A stretch of DNA of 60,714 nt from positions 1-60,714 of the forward strand of contig UQYG01000016.1 of the NCBI GenBank assembly GCA_900545275.1, given 5' to 3'. The stretch comes from an uncultured Sutterella sp. (GTDB lineage Bacteria > Pseudomonadota > Gammaproteobacteria > Burkholderiales > Burkholderiaceae_F). The notes under the pieces were generated by a model. It saw nothing but the letters and a program-made list of their open reading frames with translations, searched no databases and was not told the origin of the DNA. A program made the translations under genes and the position numbers. Positions 8,951-16,992 of this stretch are shown one piece after another. The first letter of the stretch is position 1. The number at the start of each line of letters is the position of its first letter.

Positions 8951-9401
8951 GGTCCAAATCTTACCGAAGAAAGATCGTTCTGAAAAGAGAGAAAGCTTTG
9001 CGGCAAAACAACTTCGAAGGATCTCCCCGGAGACGGCCTTCGATGCTTCCCGCAAAATCGGAAATGCTTCGCATCTTTTGGAGCCGGAACCGTCCTTCCG
9101 TTTGTCTCCGTTTCGTCCTCTGATAAGGGCGAAAGCGGACGAAGACCCGCCCCAATAGTCCGAAAGAGGTACCCCTCCGGCGACTCAGTTCGCGGGCTTT
9201 GCTCGGCGTTTCAAGAATGCCACTTTGCAGAGTCCCTGAGAGAGTAAGAACCTACCGCCGAAAGGAAGAAATTGACACATCCTAGGGTTAACGCCCAAAA
9301 GTCACACCCAAGCACTTGGGTAGTTAGAAAGGAGGGGCTTCCTTAGACTTTCCGCTGTCCTCATAAGACACCTCTTTCGATCACTCAAAAGGAGACAAAC
9401 C
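8951..9401. other. Divergent regulatory region between Crp-like genes and reductase operon
   Basis: 450 bp without a believable gene. It ends in a purine-rich ribosome site (AAAGGAGA) 8 bp before the reductase ATG. TTGACA at 9272-9277 is a possible -35 box, but there is no good -10 at the right distance. The one strong structural signal is the 16-bp palindrome annotated separately. Confidence 0.5.
9306..9321. promoter_or_regulatory. Perfect palindrome, candidate Crp-like operator
   Basis: ACCCAAG-CA-CTTGGGT, perfect 7-bp arms with a 2-bp centre, 80 bp before the reductase start codon. Size and symmetry suit a dimeric regulator; the adjacent Crp-like proteins are the obvious candidates. Binding is inferred only from position. 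Confidence 0.5.
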
Positions 9402-10937
9402 ATGTCGGTTCTTTCCCGTCGTTCCTTCCTCGGCGGCGCCACGCTCGGCGCGGCCGCCCTCGCCGGTTCGCCTCTTGCTGCGTTCGCGAGCACGAAGGTT
9501 CCCGCCAAGTGGGACGAAACCACGAGCTTCCTCATCATCGGTACGGGCTTTGCCGGCCTCGCCGCCGCTCTCGAAGCCCACGGCCTCGGCATGAAGGCCA
9601 ATGAAATCATGGTCGTCGACAAGATGCCGAGCCCGGGCGGCAACTCCATCATCAACGGCGGCGCCGTCGCCGCGGCCGGCACCGACATGCAGAAGGCCGA
9701 AGGCATCAAGGACAACCCCGACCTGCTCTTCGCCGACATCGTCAAGGCCGGCGGCGGTCTCGCTCATCCGTCGCTCGCCCGCCGCATCGCCGACGAATCC
9801 GTTGAAAACTTCTACTGGCTGCGCGACAAGATCGGCGTCAAGTTCAAGGCCGTCACCTTCCACGGCGGTCACTCCGTCAAGCGCTCCCACGCCGTGACGA
9901 ACAACTCCGGCTCCGGCTTCATCAACCCGATGCTCGCCAAGTTGAAGGAATACGGCATCGAACCGCGTCTGCGCACGATCGTCGACGAAATCATTGTTGA
10001 CGAAAACAACTGCGTCCTCGGCGTCAAGGCCCGCGTCAACTATCGCTACGGCCGTGAAAAGTCCGGCAAGGTCACGTACATCCGCGCCACGAAGGGTGTC
10101 CTCCTCGCTTCGGGCGGCTTCTCGAACAACGTCAAGATGCGCATGTCGCACGACCCGCGCCTCAACGAAAAGTTCGACTCCACGAACCATCCGGGCGCCA
10201 CGGGCGAAATGATTCAGGAAGCCCAGATGATCGGTGCCAACACCATTCAGATGGACTGGATCCAGATGGGGCCGTGGACCTCGCCCGACGAAAAGGGCTT
10301 CGGTCTCGCTCCGCTCTTCGTTGAATCCGCCCTCGGCTACGGTCCGATGATCGATCCGGTCACCGCCAAGCGCTTCATCCAGGAATCCGGCAACCGCAAG
10401 GTCCGCGCCGACGCCATCGTCGCCATGGGTCACCCCGCCGTCATCTACACGACGCTGAAGAACGCCGAAACGGCGATCATCGGCAAGAACATGACGAAGG
10501 AACTCTATGACCGCGCCGTCAAGAACGGCGTCATCAAGGTCTATCCGGACCTCAAGGCCATGGCCGACGATCTGAAGATCCCGTTCGACGCCCTCAAGAA
10601 GACGAACGACACCTTCAACGGCTACATCAAGGATCAGAAGGATCCGGACTTCAACTGCATGATGTTCAAGAACGCCGTGCCCAACGTCGAAGGCCCGTTC
10701 CTCGCCGTTCGCCTCTGGCCGCGCGTCCACCACACCATGGGCGGCCTCGAAATCAACGACCAGGCTCAGGTCCTTGACGTCCGCGGCAACCCGATCCAGT
10801 GCCTCTACGCCGCCGGCGAAGTCACGGGCGGTGTCCACGGCATGGTCCGCCTCGGCACGGTCGCCGTCGCCGACTGCATGATCTTCGGCCGCATCGCCGC
10901 TCGTACGGCCAACGCCTGCAAGGGCTGCGGCAAGTAA
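9402..10937 (+). CDS. Tat-exported FAD-dependent fumarate-reductase-like flavoprotein
   Basis: A 511-residue flavin subunit of a periplasmic reductase. A Tat signal (RRSFLGG, residues 6-12, hydrophobic to about 30) is followed by the FAD dinucleotide fold IIGTGFAGLAAALEA and the GGNSIINGG loop. Catalytic-region motifs resemble flavocytochrome c3: VHHTMGG is kept and an arginine aligns with the catalytic acid (GNRKVRADA). However, the IQ-x-H-P carboxylate-clamp segment reads IQMGPW and the usual RLGGNA reads RLGTVA. I infer an acceptor other than fumarate (for example another enoate). No heme motif here; electrons probably come from the tetraheme cytochrome encoded 113 bp downstream. Confidence 0.88.
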   Translation: MSVLSRRSFLGGATLGAAALAGSPLAAFASTKVPAKWDETTSFLIIGTGFAGLAAALEAHGLGMKANEIMVVDKMPSPGGNSIINGGAVAAAGTDMQKAEGIKDNPDLLFADIVKAGGGLAHPSLARRIADESVENFYWLRDKIGVKFKAVTFHGGHSVKRSHAVTNNSGSGFINPMLAKLKEYGIEPRLRTIVDEIIVDENNCVLGVKARVNYRYGREKSGKVTYIRATKGVLLASGGFSNNVKMRMSHDPRLNEKFDSTNHPGATGEMIQEAQMIGANTIQMDWIQMGPWTSPDEKGFGLAPLFVESALGYGPMIDPVTAKRFIQESGNRKVRADAIVAMGHPAVIYTTLKNAETAIIGKNMTKELYDRAVKNGVIKVYPDLKAMADDLKIPFDALKKTNDTFNGYIKDQKDPDFNCMMFKNAVPNVEGPFLAVRLWPRVHHTMGGLEINDQAQVLDVRGNPIQCLYAAGEVTGGVHGMVRLGTVAVADCMIFGRIAARTANACKGCGK

Positions 10938-10983
10938 CCAGCCTCTTTGAGGCTTCGGATCCCAAGGATCCGTACTGCTGAAA

Positions 10984-11026
10984 ACGTCGCGAAGGGAGCT
11001 TCGGCTCCCTTCCGACGTACATTTTT
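10984..11026 (+). terminator. Strong hairpin between flavoprotein and cytochrome genes
   Basis: GAAGGGAGC and GCTCCCTTC pair perfectly around a TTCG tetraloop, extended by ACGTCG/CGACGT with one bulge, then ATTTTT. It looks like an intrinsic terminator inside the operon; partial read-through or 3'-end protection would give unequal amounts of flavoprotein and cytochrome mRNA. Confidence 0.7.
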
Positions 11027-11050
11027 CCTTCCAAGACCCCAAACGAGAAA

Positions 11051-11398
11051 ATGAACAAACTCGCTCTCTTTCTCTTTTCCGCCGTCTCGGCCGTCGTGAT
11101 GGCGGCGGGCAGCGTTCAGGCCGCCGACTTCGGCGCCGACCGCCACGCGGCCAAGGGCCTCAAGTGCGAATCCTGCCACGGACCCGACGCCAAGAACCCG
11201 GCCTACCCCGACGAAAAGACCTGCCTGCAGTGCCACAACCGTGACGAACTCGCCAAGAAGACCGAAAAGCTGGAAATCAATCCGCACAAGGCTCCGCACA
11301 ACGGCGACTGCACGCTCTGCCACATGCAGCACGAACCTGAAGTCAACTACTGTGCGCAGTGCCACAAGGTCTCCTTCAAGATGAAGCACGGCGAATAA
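11051..11398 (+). CDS. Periplasmic tetraheme cytochrome c (cytochrome c3-like)
   Basis: A 115-residue protein with a Sec signal (residues 1-24, ending SVQAA) and four CXXCH heme sites: CESCH, CLQCH, CTLCH and CAQCH, plus extra histidines for distal ligation. This matches the heme domain that is fused to the flavin domain in flavocytochrome c3; here the two are separate genes. It most likely shuttles electrons from a membrane quinol dehydrogenase, not encoded in this window, to the Tat-exported flavoprotein upstream. Confidence 0.93.
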   Translation: MNKLALFLFSAVSAVVMAAGSVQAADFGADRHAAKGLKCESCHGPDAKNPAYPDEKTCLQCHNRDELAKKTEKLEINPHKAPHNGDCTLCHMQHEPEVNYCAQCHKVSFKMKHGE

Positions 11399-11430
11399 CC
11401 GTCTTTCTTGAGCAAAACCTTTCCATTCCC

Positions 11431-11452
11431 GTTCCGGACGACGGTCCGGAAC
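11431..11452 (+). other. Perfect hairpin between cytochrome and porin genes
   Basis: GTTCCGGAC and GTCCGGAAC pair completely around GACG. There is no T-run after it, so it is more likely an mRNA processing or stability element, or a DNA-binding palindrome, than a true terminator. Confidence 0.5.
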
Positions 11453-11515
11453 ATTGAATTCTTTCGGAGACGCGTCTGCGCCTTCACAACTGCATCCGAA
11501 AAGGACACAACAATC

Positions 11516-12670
11516 ATGAAAAAGAGTCTCATCGCCCTCGCCGTGGCTTCCGCCGCCATGGCCGGCAGCGCCTACGCCGCCAACGTCGAAGTCTACGGCT
11601 TGCTCGACACCTCCCTCGCCTATGTCTACGCTGATCCGGACGCTTCCGGCCATGACGGCGAAGGCAAGTTCACGATGGAAAACGCCCGTGAATTCGGTTC
11701 CCGCTTCGGTCTGCGCGGTTCGGAAGACCTCGGCAACGGCATGAAGGTGGGCTTCGTTCTTGAATCCGGCATCAAGTCGGATTCGGGCGAACTCGACCAG
11801 AACGGCCGACTCTTCGGCCGTGAAGCCCACATCAATCTGACGGGCGACTTCGGCTACCTCGCCTTCGGTCTGCAGCCTGTCTTCGGCAGCACGCTCGGTC
11901 AGCACGGTCTCTTCCGCGCGATCGACCCGCTCTTTGCGAACTACACCGAAGCCTTCGGTTCCGGCCATGCTTCCGCCTCCATGTGGACGCGCGTCGACAA
12001 CGCCATTTCCTACGTGACCCCGAACTGGGCCGGCTTCAACTTCTACGCCATGTATTCGTTCCAGAACGACAGCACGAAGAAGACCTATCGTCACAATGCG
12101 GACGAAGGTTCGTCGGGTGTGGACCGTTACGCCGCCTTGGCTGCCCGTTATCAGCAGGGCGCCCTGGAAGCTGTCGCTGTCTATGACACCACGATGTACG
12201 GCAATGACCGTGCTACCGGCACGACGCACGATGACAATGGTCAGACCTTCACCTTCGGCGGCAACTACACCTTCGACAACGGCCTCAAGATTCTCGCCTT
12301 CGGTCAGTGGTTCGAGGATCAGGAACTCAACCGTTCGGGTGCCATGGGCAACGCTCTGCAGTTGCATCGCGGTTCCACGGGCTACGGTTTTGTTGACGGC
12401 TACGGCGTCAGCCTCGGCGTGAACTACCCGATCGGCGGCGGCGTTGCCAAGGCCCAGGTCGCCTATCGCGACATGGATAATCAGCTCGACCAGGAATTCA
12501 ATCGTTGGACTGTCGCCGCGGCCTACGACTATCCGCTCAGCAAGCGCACGGCCGTCTATGTCATGACCGGCTACTCGCAGGAAAGTATGGAAGGCGAATA
12601 CAAAGACGCCAAGTTTGACGCCGATCCGTCGGCCTACGAATTCACGTTCGGCATGGTTCACCGCTTCTAA
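11516..12670 (+). CDS. Gram-negative trimeric porin
   Basis: A 384-residue outer-membrane beta-barrel. Signal peptide MKKSLIALAVASAAMAGSAYA, then the first strand NVEVYGLLDTSLAYV, the SRFGLRGSEDLGNGMK block shared by Burkholderiales porins, and a C-terminal strand ending in phenylalanine (FGMVHRF), the BAM recognition signal. I start at the ATG at 11516, since the open upstream frame has no signal peptide. It lies 117 bp after the cytochrome gene, so it may be coexpressed with the reductase and let the substrate in. Confidence 0.93.
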   Translation: MKKSLIALAVASAAMAGSAYAANVEVYGLLDTSLAYVYADPDASGHDGEGKFTMENAREFGSRFGLRGSEDLGNGMKVGFVLESGIKSDSGELDQNGRLFGREAHINLTGDFGYLAFGLQPVFGSTLGQHGLFRAIDPLFANYTEAFGSGHASASMWTRVDNAISYVTPNWAGFNFYAMYSFQNDSTKKTYRHNADEGSSGVDRYAALAARYQQGALEAVAVYDTTMYGNDRATGTTHDDNGQTFTFGGNYTFDNGLKILAFGQWFEDQELNRSGAMGNALQLHRGSTGYGFVDGYGVSLGVNYPIGGGVAKAQVAYRDMDNQLDQEFNRWTVAAAYDYPLSKRTAVYVMTGYSQESMEGEYKDAKFDADPSAYEFTFGMVHRF

Positions 12671-12720
12671 TGGGTGACTTTGGACGGCGCGGCCGCGTCG
12701 TCTGATCCCAAGCCTCATGC

Positions 12721-12752
12721 AACCCTCGAAGGGAGACGTCTCTTCGGGGGTT
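12721..12752 (+). terminator. Hairpin after the porin gene
   Basis: AACCC-CGAAG pairs with CTTCG-GGGTT, with a GAGACGTCTC core, about 50 bp after the porin stop and followed by a short T-rich stretch. Probably the porin terminator. Confidence 0.5.
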
Positions 12753-12912
12753 CTTCGTTTGGGGTGCGCCGTGCGGGTTTTCGCGGCCCTGCAGGGCATA
12801 CCCTGAAAAGAAGGTTCGTAATTTCAGCCTCCGCACGCTAAAATGTGCGGGTTATCAACCCGGCCGGCCGTTTCCTGTCATGACGTTCGGCCGTTTCATG
12901 AGGATCCAACCC

Positions 12913-14340
12913 ATGTGCACCACCATCATCGTCGGCGAACACGCCACCGTTGACGGTTCCTTCCTCGTCGCCCGCAGCGCCGACAGCTCGTCGCTCAAGG
13001 CCCAGCATTTCGTGATTCATCCGGCCGTCACCGGCCAGTCCGGCGTCTATTCCTGCAAGGCGCACGGCGGCGTGAACGACTTCAGCTATCCGCTTCCCGA
13101 AAACGCCATGCGCTACACGACGGTTCCAAACTGGAAGACGCAGCTGCACGGCGCCGTCGGCTTCAACGAAGCCGGCCTCGGCCTCACGGGCACGGAATCG
13201 ATCTTCGCGAGCGACGAAGCGCTCTCGTTCGACCCCTACAACAAGGCCTCGGGCATCACCGAAGACGACATCCCGAACGTGATCCTGCCGCGCTGCCGCA
13301 CGGCCAAGGAAGGCGTCCTCCTTCTGGGCAAGATCATTGAAACCCAGGGTGCGGGCGAAGGCTTCGGCGTCGCCTTCGTCGATCAGCACGACGTGTGGTA
13401 CCTCGAAACGGGCTCGGGCCATCAGTGGATGGCCGAACGCATCCCGGCCGACAGCTACTTCGCTTCGGGCAACCAGGGGCGCCTCGGCTTCTACGATCCC
13501 GAAAACGAAAACCAGCTCGCCAGCCCGACGCTCGTCTCGTTCGCCGCGGAAAAGGGCCTCTACGACCCGAAGAAGGGCCCCTTCCACTTCTCCGCCGCCT
13601 ACACGCGCGACGACGGCCGCGACCGCGTCTACAACGACCCGCGCGTCTGGATCATGCAGAAGATCCTGAATCCCTCGATCGAACAGCCCGTGGACGACGG
13701 CCGCAACTTCGCCGTCTACCTCAAGCCCGAAAAGAAGGTTTCGCTCGCCGACATGAAGGCGATCATGCGCGACCACTATGAAGGCACCCCGCACGATCCG
13801 TACGGCGAAAACCTGAACGGTGCCGAACCCTGGCGTCCGATCAGCGTCTTCCGCACCTACGAAGCCCACGTGATGGAAGTCCGTCCGAACCTGCCGCTCG
13901 CCATCGGCGAAGTCGTGCACGTCGCCTTCGGCATGGCCGACCTCTCGGTCTTCGTTCCCTTCTACCACGGTCTCGAAAGCGTTCCCGAACAGTACGGCCT
14001 CGGCACGGACCACTGCGACAACCGTTCGGTCTACTGGAAGTACCGCAAGGTCCAGACGCTCGCCATGACGAACTATCCGAAGTTCGCCCCGATCGTCAAG
14101 AAGGCCTACGGCGACTTCGAAGCCACGATCGACGAAGAACGCCGTCAGTTTGAAGCGCGCTACCTCGAACTCGTCAAGACGGACGAAAAGGCCGCCAACG
14201 CCGAGCTCAACCGCTTCAACCTCTCGATTCTCGCCCGCGCCGAAGCGATCGCCGAAAATCTGCAGAACGAAATCCTCACGCAGATGACGGCCGACACCGA
14301 AGAGCGCATCGTCTTCAAGAACAACAAGTCCAAGGACTAA
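12913..14340 (+). CDS. Dipeptidase, peptidase family C69
   Basis: A 475-residue N-terminal-nucleophile peptidase of the PepD/C69 group, which cleaves a broad range of dipeptides. The start MCTTIIVGEHATVDG sets the choice of ATG at 12913: processing after Met exposes Cys2 as nucleophile, and AGGA lies 8 bp upstream. Other family marks are FLVARSADSS, GFNEAGLGLTGTES and YLETGSGHQWMAERIP. No signal peptide, so cytoplasmic. Likely nutritional, supplying amino acids from imported peptides. Strong terminator 40 bp downstream. Confidence 0.9.
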   Translation: MCTTIIVGEHATVDGSFLVARSADSSSLKAQHFVIHPAVTGQSGVYSCKAHGGVNDFSYPLPENAMRYTTVPNWKTQLHGAVGFNEAGLGLTGTESIFASDEALSFDPYNKASGITEDDIPNVILPRCRTAKEGVLLLGKIIETQGAGEGFGVAFVDQHDVWYLETGSGHQWMAERIPADSYFASGNQGRLGFYDPENENQLASPTLVSFAAEKGLYDPKKGPFHFSAAYTRDDGRDRVYNDPRVWIMQKILNPSIEQPVDDGRNFAVYLKPEKKVSLADMKAIMRDHYEGTPHDPYGENLNGAEPWRPISVFRTYEAHVMEVRPNLPLAIGEVVHVAFGMADLSVFVPFYHGLESVPEQYGLGTDHCDNRSVYWKYRKVQTLAMTNYPKFAPIVKKAYGDFEATIDEERRQFEARYLELVKTDEKAANAELNRFNLSILARAEAIAENLQNEILTQMTADTEERIVFKNNKSKD

Positions 14341-14378
14341 AACGTTCTTTTACGGGCGGCATCCCGCCGCCCGAAACG

Positions 14379-14412
14379 AAAGCGGCTCCCCTAGACGGAG
14401 CCGCTTTTCGTT
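14379..14412 (+). terminator. Rho-independent terminator after the C69 dipeptidase
   Basis: AAAGCGGCTCC and GGAGCCGCTTTT form an 11-bp stem with a 7-nt loop followed by TTTTCGTT. A second GC hairpin (GGGCGGC, GCCGCCC) sits at 14354-14372 just before it. Confidence 0.9.
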
Positions 14413-14459
14413 AGAATGTTCCTTTTTGTCAATTACAGGATCCGCATTCCGGCAGCCCT

Positions 14460-14957
14460 ATGGCCCACACTCCCAACAAACCGCTTCGCACCCAGTTCGT
14501 CTACCGCCGCTGCCACCCCGGCGACTATCAGGCGCTTCGCTTTCTCGTTCGGGAATCCTGGCCCGTCGACATGCGAGATCAGGTCGACGACATTCTGAAG
14601 GACGCCCTCACCCATCCGGATTCGACCGCGATCTTCGGGTGCTTCGCCAACGAAGAAGCGGTCGCCTACGCGCAGGTTTCGATGCGTCAGGAATACACGG
14701 AAGGAGCTTCGACCTACCCGATCGCCTATCTCGACGCGCTCTACATCCGTCAGAACCTGCGCTCGCTCGGCGTCGGTCAGCGCCTCGTGGACCTCGTCAC
14801 GACCTACGTGAATTCGCTCGGTATCGAGGAACTCGCCGCCGACTGCCTCTCGAGCGACCTGCAGCAGTTTGAGCTCTACCTGCAATCGGGCTTCGAAGAA
14901 GTCTCGCAGATGACGCACTTCGTCAAGTCGATTCCCCTCAAGATGCGCCGCAGCTGA
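14460..14957 (+). CDS. GNAT acetyltransferase resembling aminoglycoside AAC(6')-I enzymes
   Basis: A 165-residue GNAT protein. By memory alignment it follows AAC(6')-I proteins along its length: RQEYTEG with PIAYLDALYI (compare the EYVNG / PVAFLEGIYV pair), the acetyl-CoA loop LRSLGVGQRLV, AADCLSS and YLQSGFEEVSQMTHFVKS. Chromosomal relatives of this kind often have poor or no activity on drugs, so the natural substrate is open. It stands alone between two terminated units, with about 110 bp to surE. Confidence 0.7.
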   Translation: MAHTPNKPLRTQFVYRRCHPGDYQALRFLVRESWPVDMRDQVDDILKDALTHPDSTAIFGCFANEEAVAYAQVSMRQEYTEGASTYPIAYLDALYIRQNLRSLGVGQRLVDLVTTYVNSLGIEELAADCLSSDLQQFELYLQSGFEEVSQMTHFVKSIPLKMRRS

Positions 14958-15069
14958 CGACTTCGGCAAAGAAAGTTTGTGAAGCCGTAACAACTTTTCT
15001 CCGACGGTCTTTCCGAGGAACACTCGGGGCTACAATCGGAGAAAAGAACTTTTTCCTCCCGACCATCCC

Positions 15070-15825
15070 ATGCACATTCTCATTTCGAACGACGACGGTT
15101 ATCGGGCGCCCGGCATCAAGGCGCTCGCCGACGCGATGAAGCGCTTCGGGCGCGTAACGATCGTCGCGCCCGAGCACAATCATTCGGGCGCTTCCAATTC
15201 GCTCTCGCTCAACCGTCCGCTCACGGTCGAGCACATTCCGGGCGACAACCTCTACGTCGTTTCGGGGACGCCCTCGGATTGCGTGCACGTTGCGCTCACG
15301 GGTCTTCTCGACGAACGTCCCGACCTCGTCGTCTCAGGGATCAACTGCGGCGCGAACATGGGCGACGACACCATGTATTCGGGCACGGTCGCGGCGGCGA
15401 TCGAAGGATATCTCTTCGGAGTCCCCTCGATCGCATTCTCCCAGATCGACAAGGGATGGGCGGAACTCGAGAGCGCCGCCAAGGTTGCATCAACCGTCGT
15501 CGAACGGTTTCTCGAAGCCGACCGCGAAACCGGTCCCGTGCTTCTCAACGTGAACATTCCCAATATGCCGTTCGACCGCCTTCAGGGAATCCGCGCCACG
15601 CGCCTCGGGCGCCGCAGCTGCGCGGACGACGTCATCTGCGAGATGAGTCCTCGGGGCTTTCCGATTTATTGGCTCGGCGCCGCGGGCAAGCCCGCCGACG
15701 CCGCGGAAGACACCGACTTCTGGGCGACGCAGCACGGCTTCGTCTCCGTCTCGCCCCTGCAGACGGATCTGACGAACCACCGTCAGGTCGCCATGGCTCA
15801 CGACTGGGTGGGCGGCCATCTTTGA
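15070..15825 (+). CDS. surE: 5'/3'-nucleotidase SurE
   Basis: A 251-residue metal-dependent nucleoside-monophosphate phosphatase. The N-terminus MHILISNDDGYRAPGI carries the metal-binding Asp pair, followed by VAPEHNHSGASNSLS with the conserved Ser and VSGINCGANMGDDTMYSGTV with the metal Asn. Length fits the family (about 250). The nlpD gene follows 21 bp downstream, the standard proteobacterial order. Confidence 0.95.
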   Translation: MHILISNDDGYRAPGIKALADAMKRFGRVTIVAPEHNHSGASNSLSLNRPLTVEHIPGDNLYVVSGTPSDCVHVALTGLLDERPDLVVSGINCGANMGDDTMYSGTVAAAIEGYLFGVPSIAFSQIDKGWAELESAAKVASTVVERFLEADRETGPVLLNVNIPNMPFDRLQGIRATRLGRRSCADDVICEMSPRGFPIYWLGAAGKPADAAEDTDFWATQHGFVSVSPLQTDLTNHRQVAMAHDWVGGHL

Positions 15826-15846
15826 TTGAACAAAAGGAAGAGCACG

Positions 15847-16758
15847 ATGCGCAAAAACAAGATTTACACCGCCTTGCCGGCGCTTGCCGCCCTCCTCGTT
15901 GCGGGCTGCTCCACGGTGGACACGACGACCGTCCCCATGGTGGACCGTTCGAGCTACGACAAGGACACGGCCGCTCCGATTCTCTCGAGCACGGCCGACG
16001 GCACGGGCGCGATGAGGCTTCTTGCGCCCGGGTCCGTCAAGGACTCCGGACGTGTGCACACGGTGGCCCCGGGCGACACGCTCTACAACATTTCACTGCG
16101 CTACGGATTTGAACCGCAGGCGTTGGCCACCCTCAACGCCGTGAGCGACCCGACGGCGCTTCGCATCGGTCAGACGCTTCGCCTTCCCGTCTCGACGAAG
16201 GCGCCCGTGACGACGGCGAACCCAACCGTGCGTGTGTCCCGCATCACCGATCTTTCGACGAACACCCCCGAACCCACCTCCACCGAACCCGCCGAGGAAA
16301 CCGCGGCCGCTGCGCCGGTCTCGGGCAAAACCGCCTCCGAAACGAAGCCCGCCGCCAAGGAAGAGCCCGCACCGCAGCCTCCCAAGACCGTCCCCGGCAC
16401 GCGCATGATCTGGCCCGCCAACGGGAAGATCCTCTCGGACTTCTCCGCCAACGGCAAGGGCCTTGACATCGGCGGCGTGGAAGGCGACCTCGTCGTCGCC
16501 GCGGGCGCCGGCACCGTGCTCTTCGTCGGCGAAAACGTCAAGGGTTACGGCAACCTCGTCATCATCAAGCACAGCGACAGCATCGTGACCGCCTACGGCC
16601 ACAACCGCAAGATCGTCGTGAAAACGAACGACCGCGTGAAGGCCGGCCAGAAGATCGCTGAAATGGGGTCCAACAACGGCGTCCCGCAGGTCCGCTTTGA
16701 AGTGCGTCTGCGCGGCAAGGCCGTCAATCCTTCGGAATATCTCCCCGCCCGCCGCTAA
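15847..16758 (+). CDS. nlpD: NlpD-like LysM/M23 murein-hydrolase activator lipoprotein
   Basis: A 303-residue outer-membrane lipoprotein. Lipobox LLVAGC (Cys at about residue 18), a LysM domain at about 60-110 (HTVAPGDTLYNISLRYGF), a Pro/Thr/Glu-rich linker, then an M23 (LytM) domain from about 180 to the end. The LytM domain lacks the HxxxD and HxH zinc ligands of active lysostaphin peptidases (GLDIGG and YGHNRK remain only partly), as expected for an NlpD that activates amidase AmiC rather than cutting murein. The ATG at 15847 has GGAAG 7 bp upstream; a TTG 21 bp earlier is less likely. No rpoS follows. Confidence 0.9.
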   Translation: MRKNKIYTALPALAALLVAGCSTVDTTTVPMVDRSSYDKDTAAPILSSTADGTGAMRLLAPGSVKDSGRVHTVAPGDTLYNISLRYGFEPQALATLNAVSDPTALRIGQTLRLPVSTKAPVTTANPTVRVSRITDLSTNTPEPTSTEPAEETAAAAPVSGKTASETKPAAKEEPAPQPPKTVPGTRMIWPANGKILSDFSANGKGLDIGGVEGDLVVAAGAGTVLFVGENVKGYGNLVIIKHSDSIVTAYGHNRKIVVKTNDRVKAGQKIAEMGSNNGVPQVRFEVRLRGKAVNPSEYLPARR

Positions 16759-16804
16759 AGACCACGGCTCGGGCGGCAGGGCGACGCCCGCCGCCTTCAA
16801 ACCC

Positions 16805-16841
16805 AAAAAATCCCGGCGTCCGACGACGAACCGGGATTTTT
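16805..16841 (+). terminator. Terminator between nlpD and tonB
   Basis: AAAAATCCCGG pairs with CCGGGATTTTT across a 14-nt loop. A- and T-runs on both sides make it usable from both strands, so it can end nlpD and the convergent tonB operon. Confidence 0.9.
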
Positions 16842-16992
16842 CTTGTTTCTTCCGTATCCGGATCCGAGCTCTCCGGCTTCTCAGAGACCCGGTTTCTTCC
16901 GGGACTCACGGGAACGGCGCACTGCGGCAAGCCGAAGCTCGTCCGAAGGCACTCCGTCCGGCTTCGGTGTCCGGAGCAGCCCCTCTCCCTGC

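Noticed and set aside
9272..9300. TTGACA as -35 of the reductase operon
   Set aside because: No acceptable -10 hexamer 16-18 bp downstream; the real promoter may depend on the Crp-like activator.
15826..15846. TTG start of nlpD directly after the surE stop
   Set aside because: The ATG at 15847 has a better-spaced GGAAG and gives a compact lipoprotein signal.
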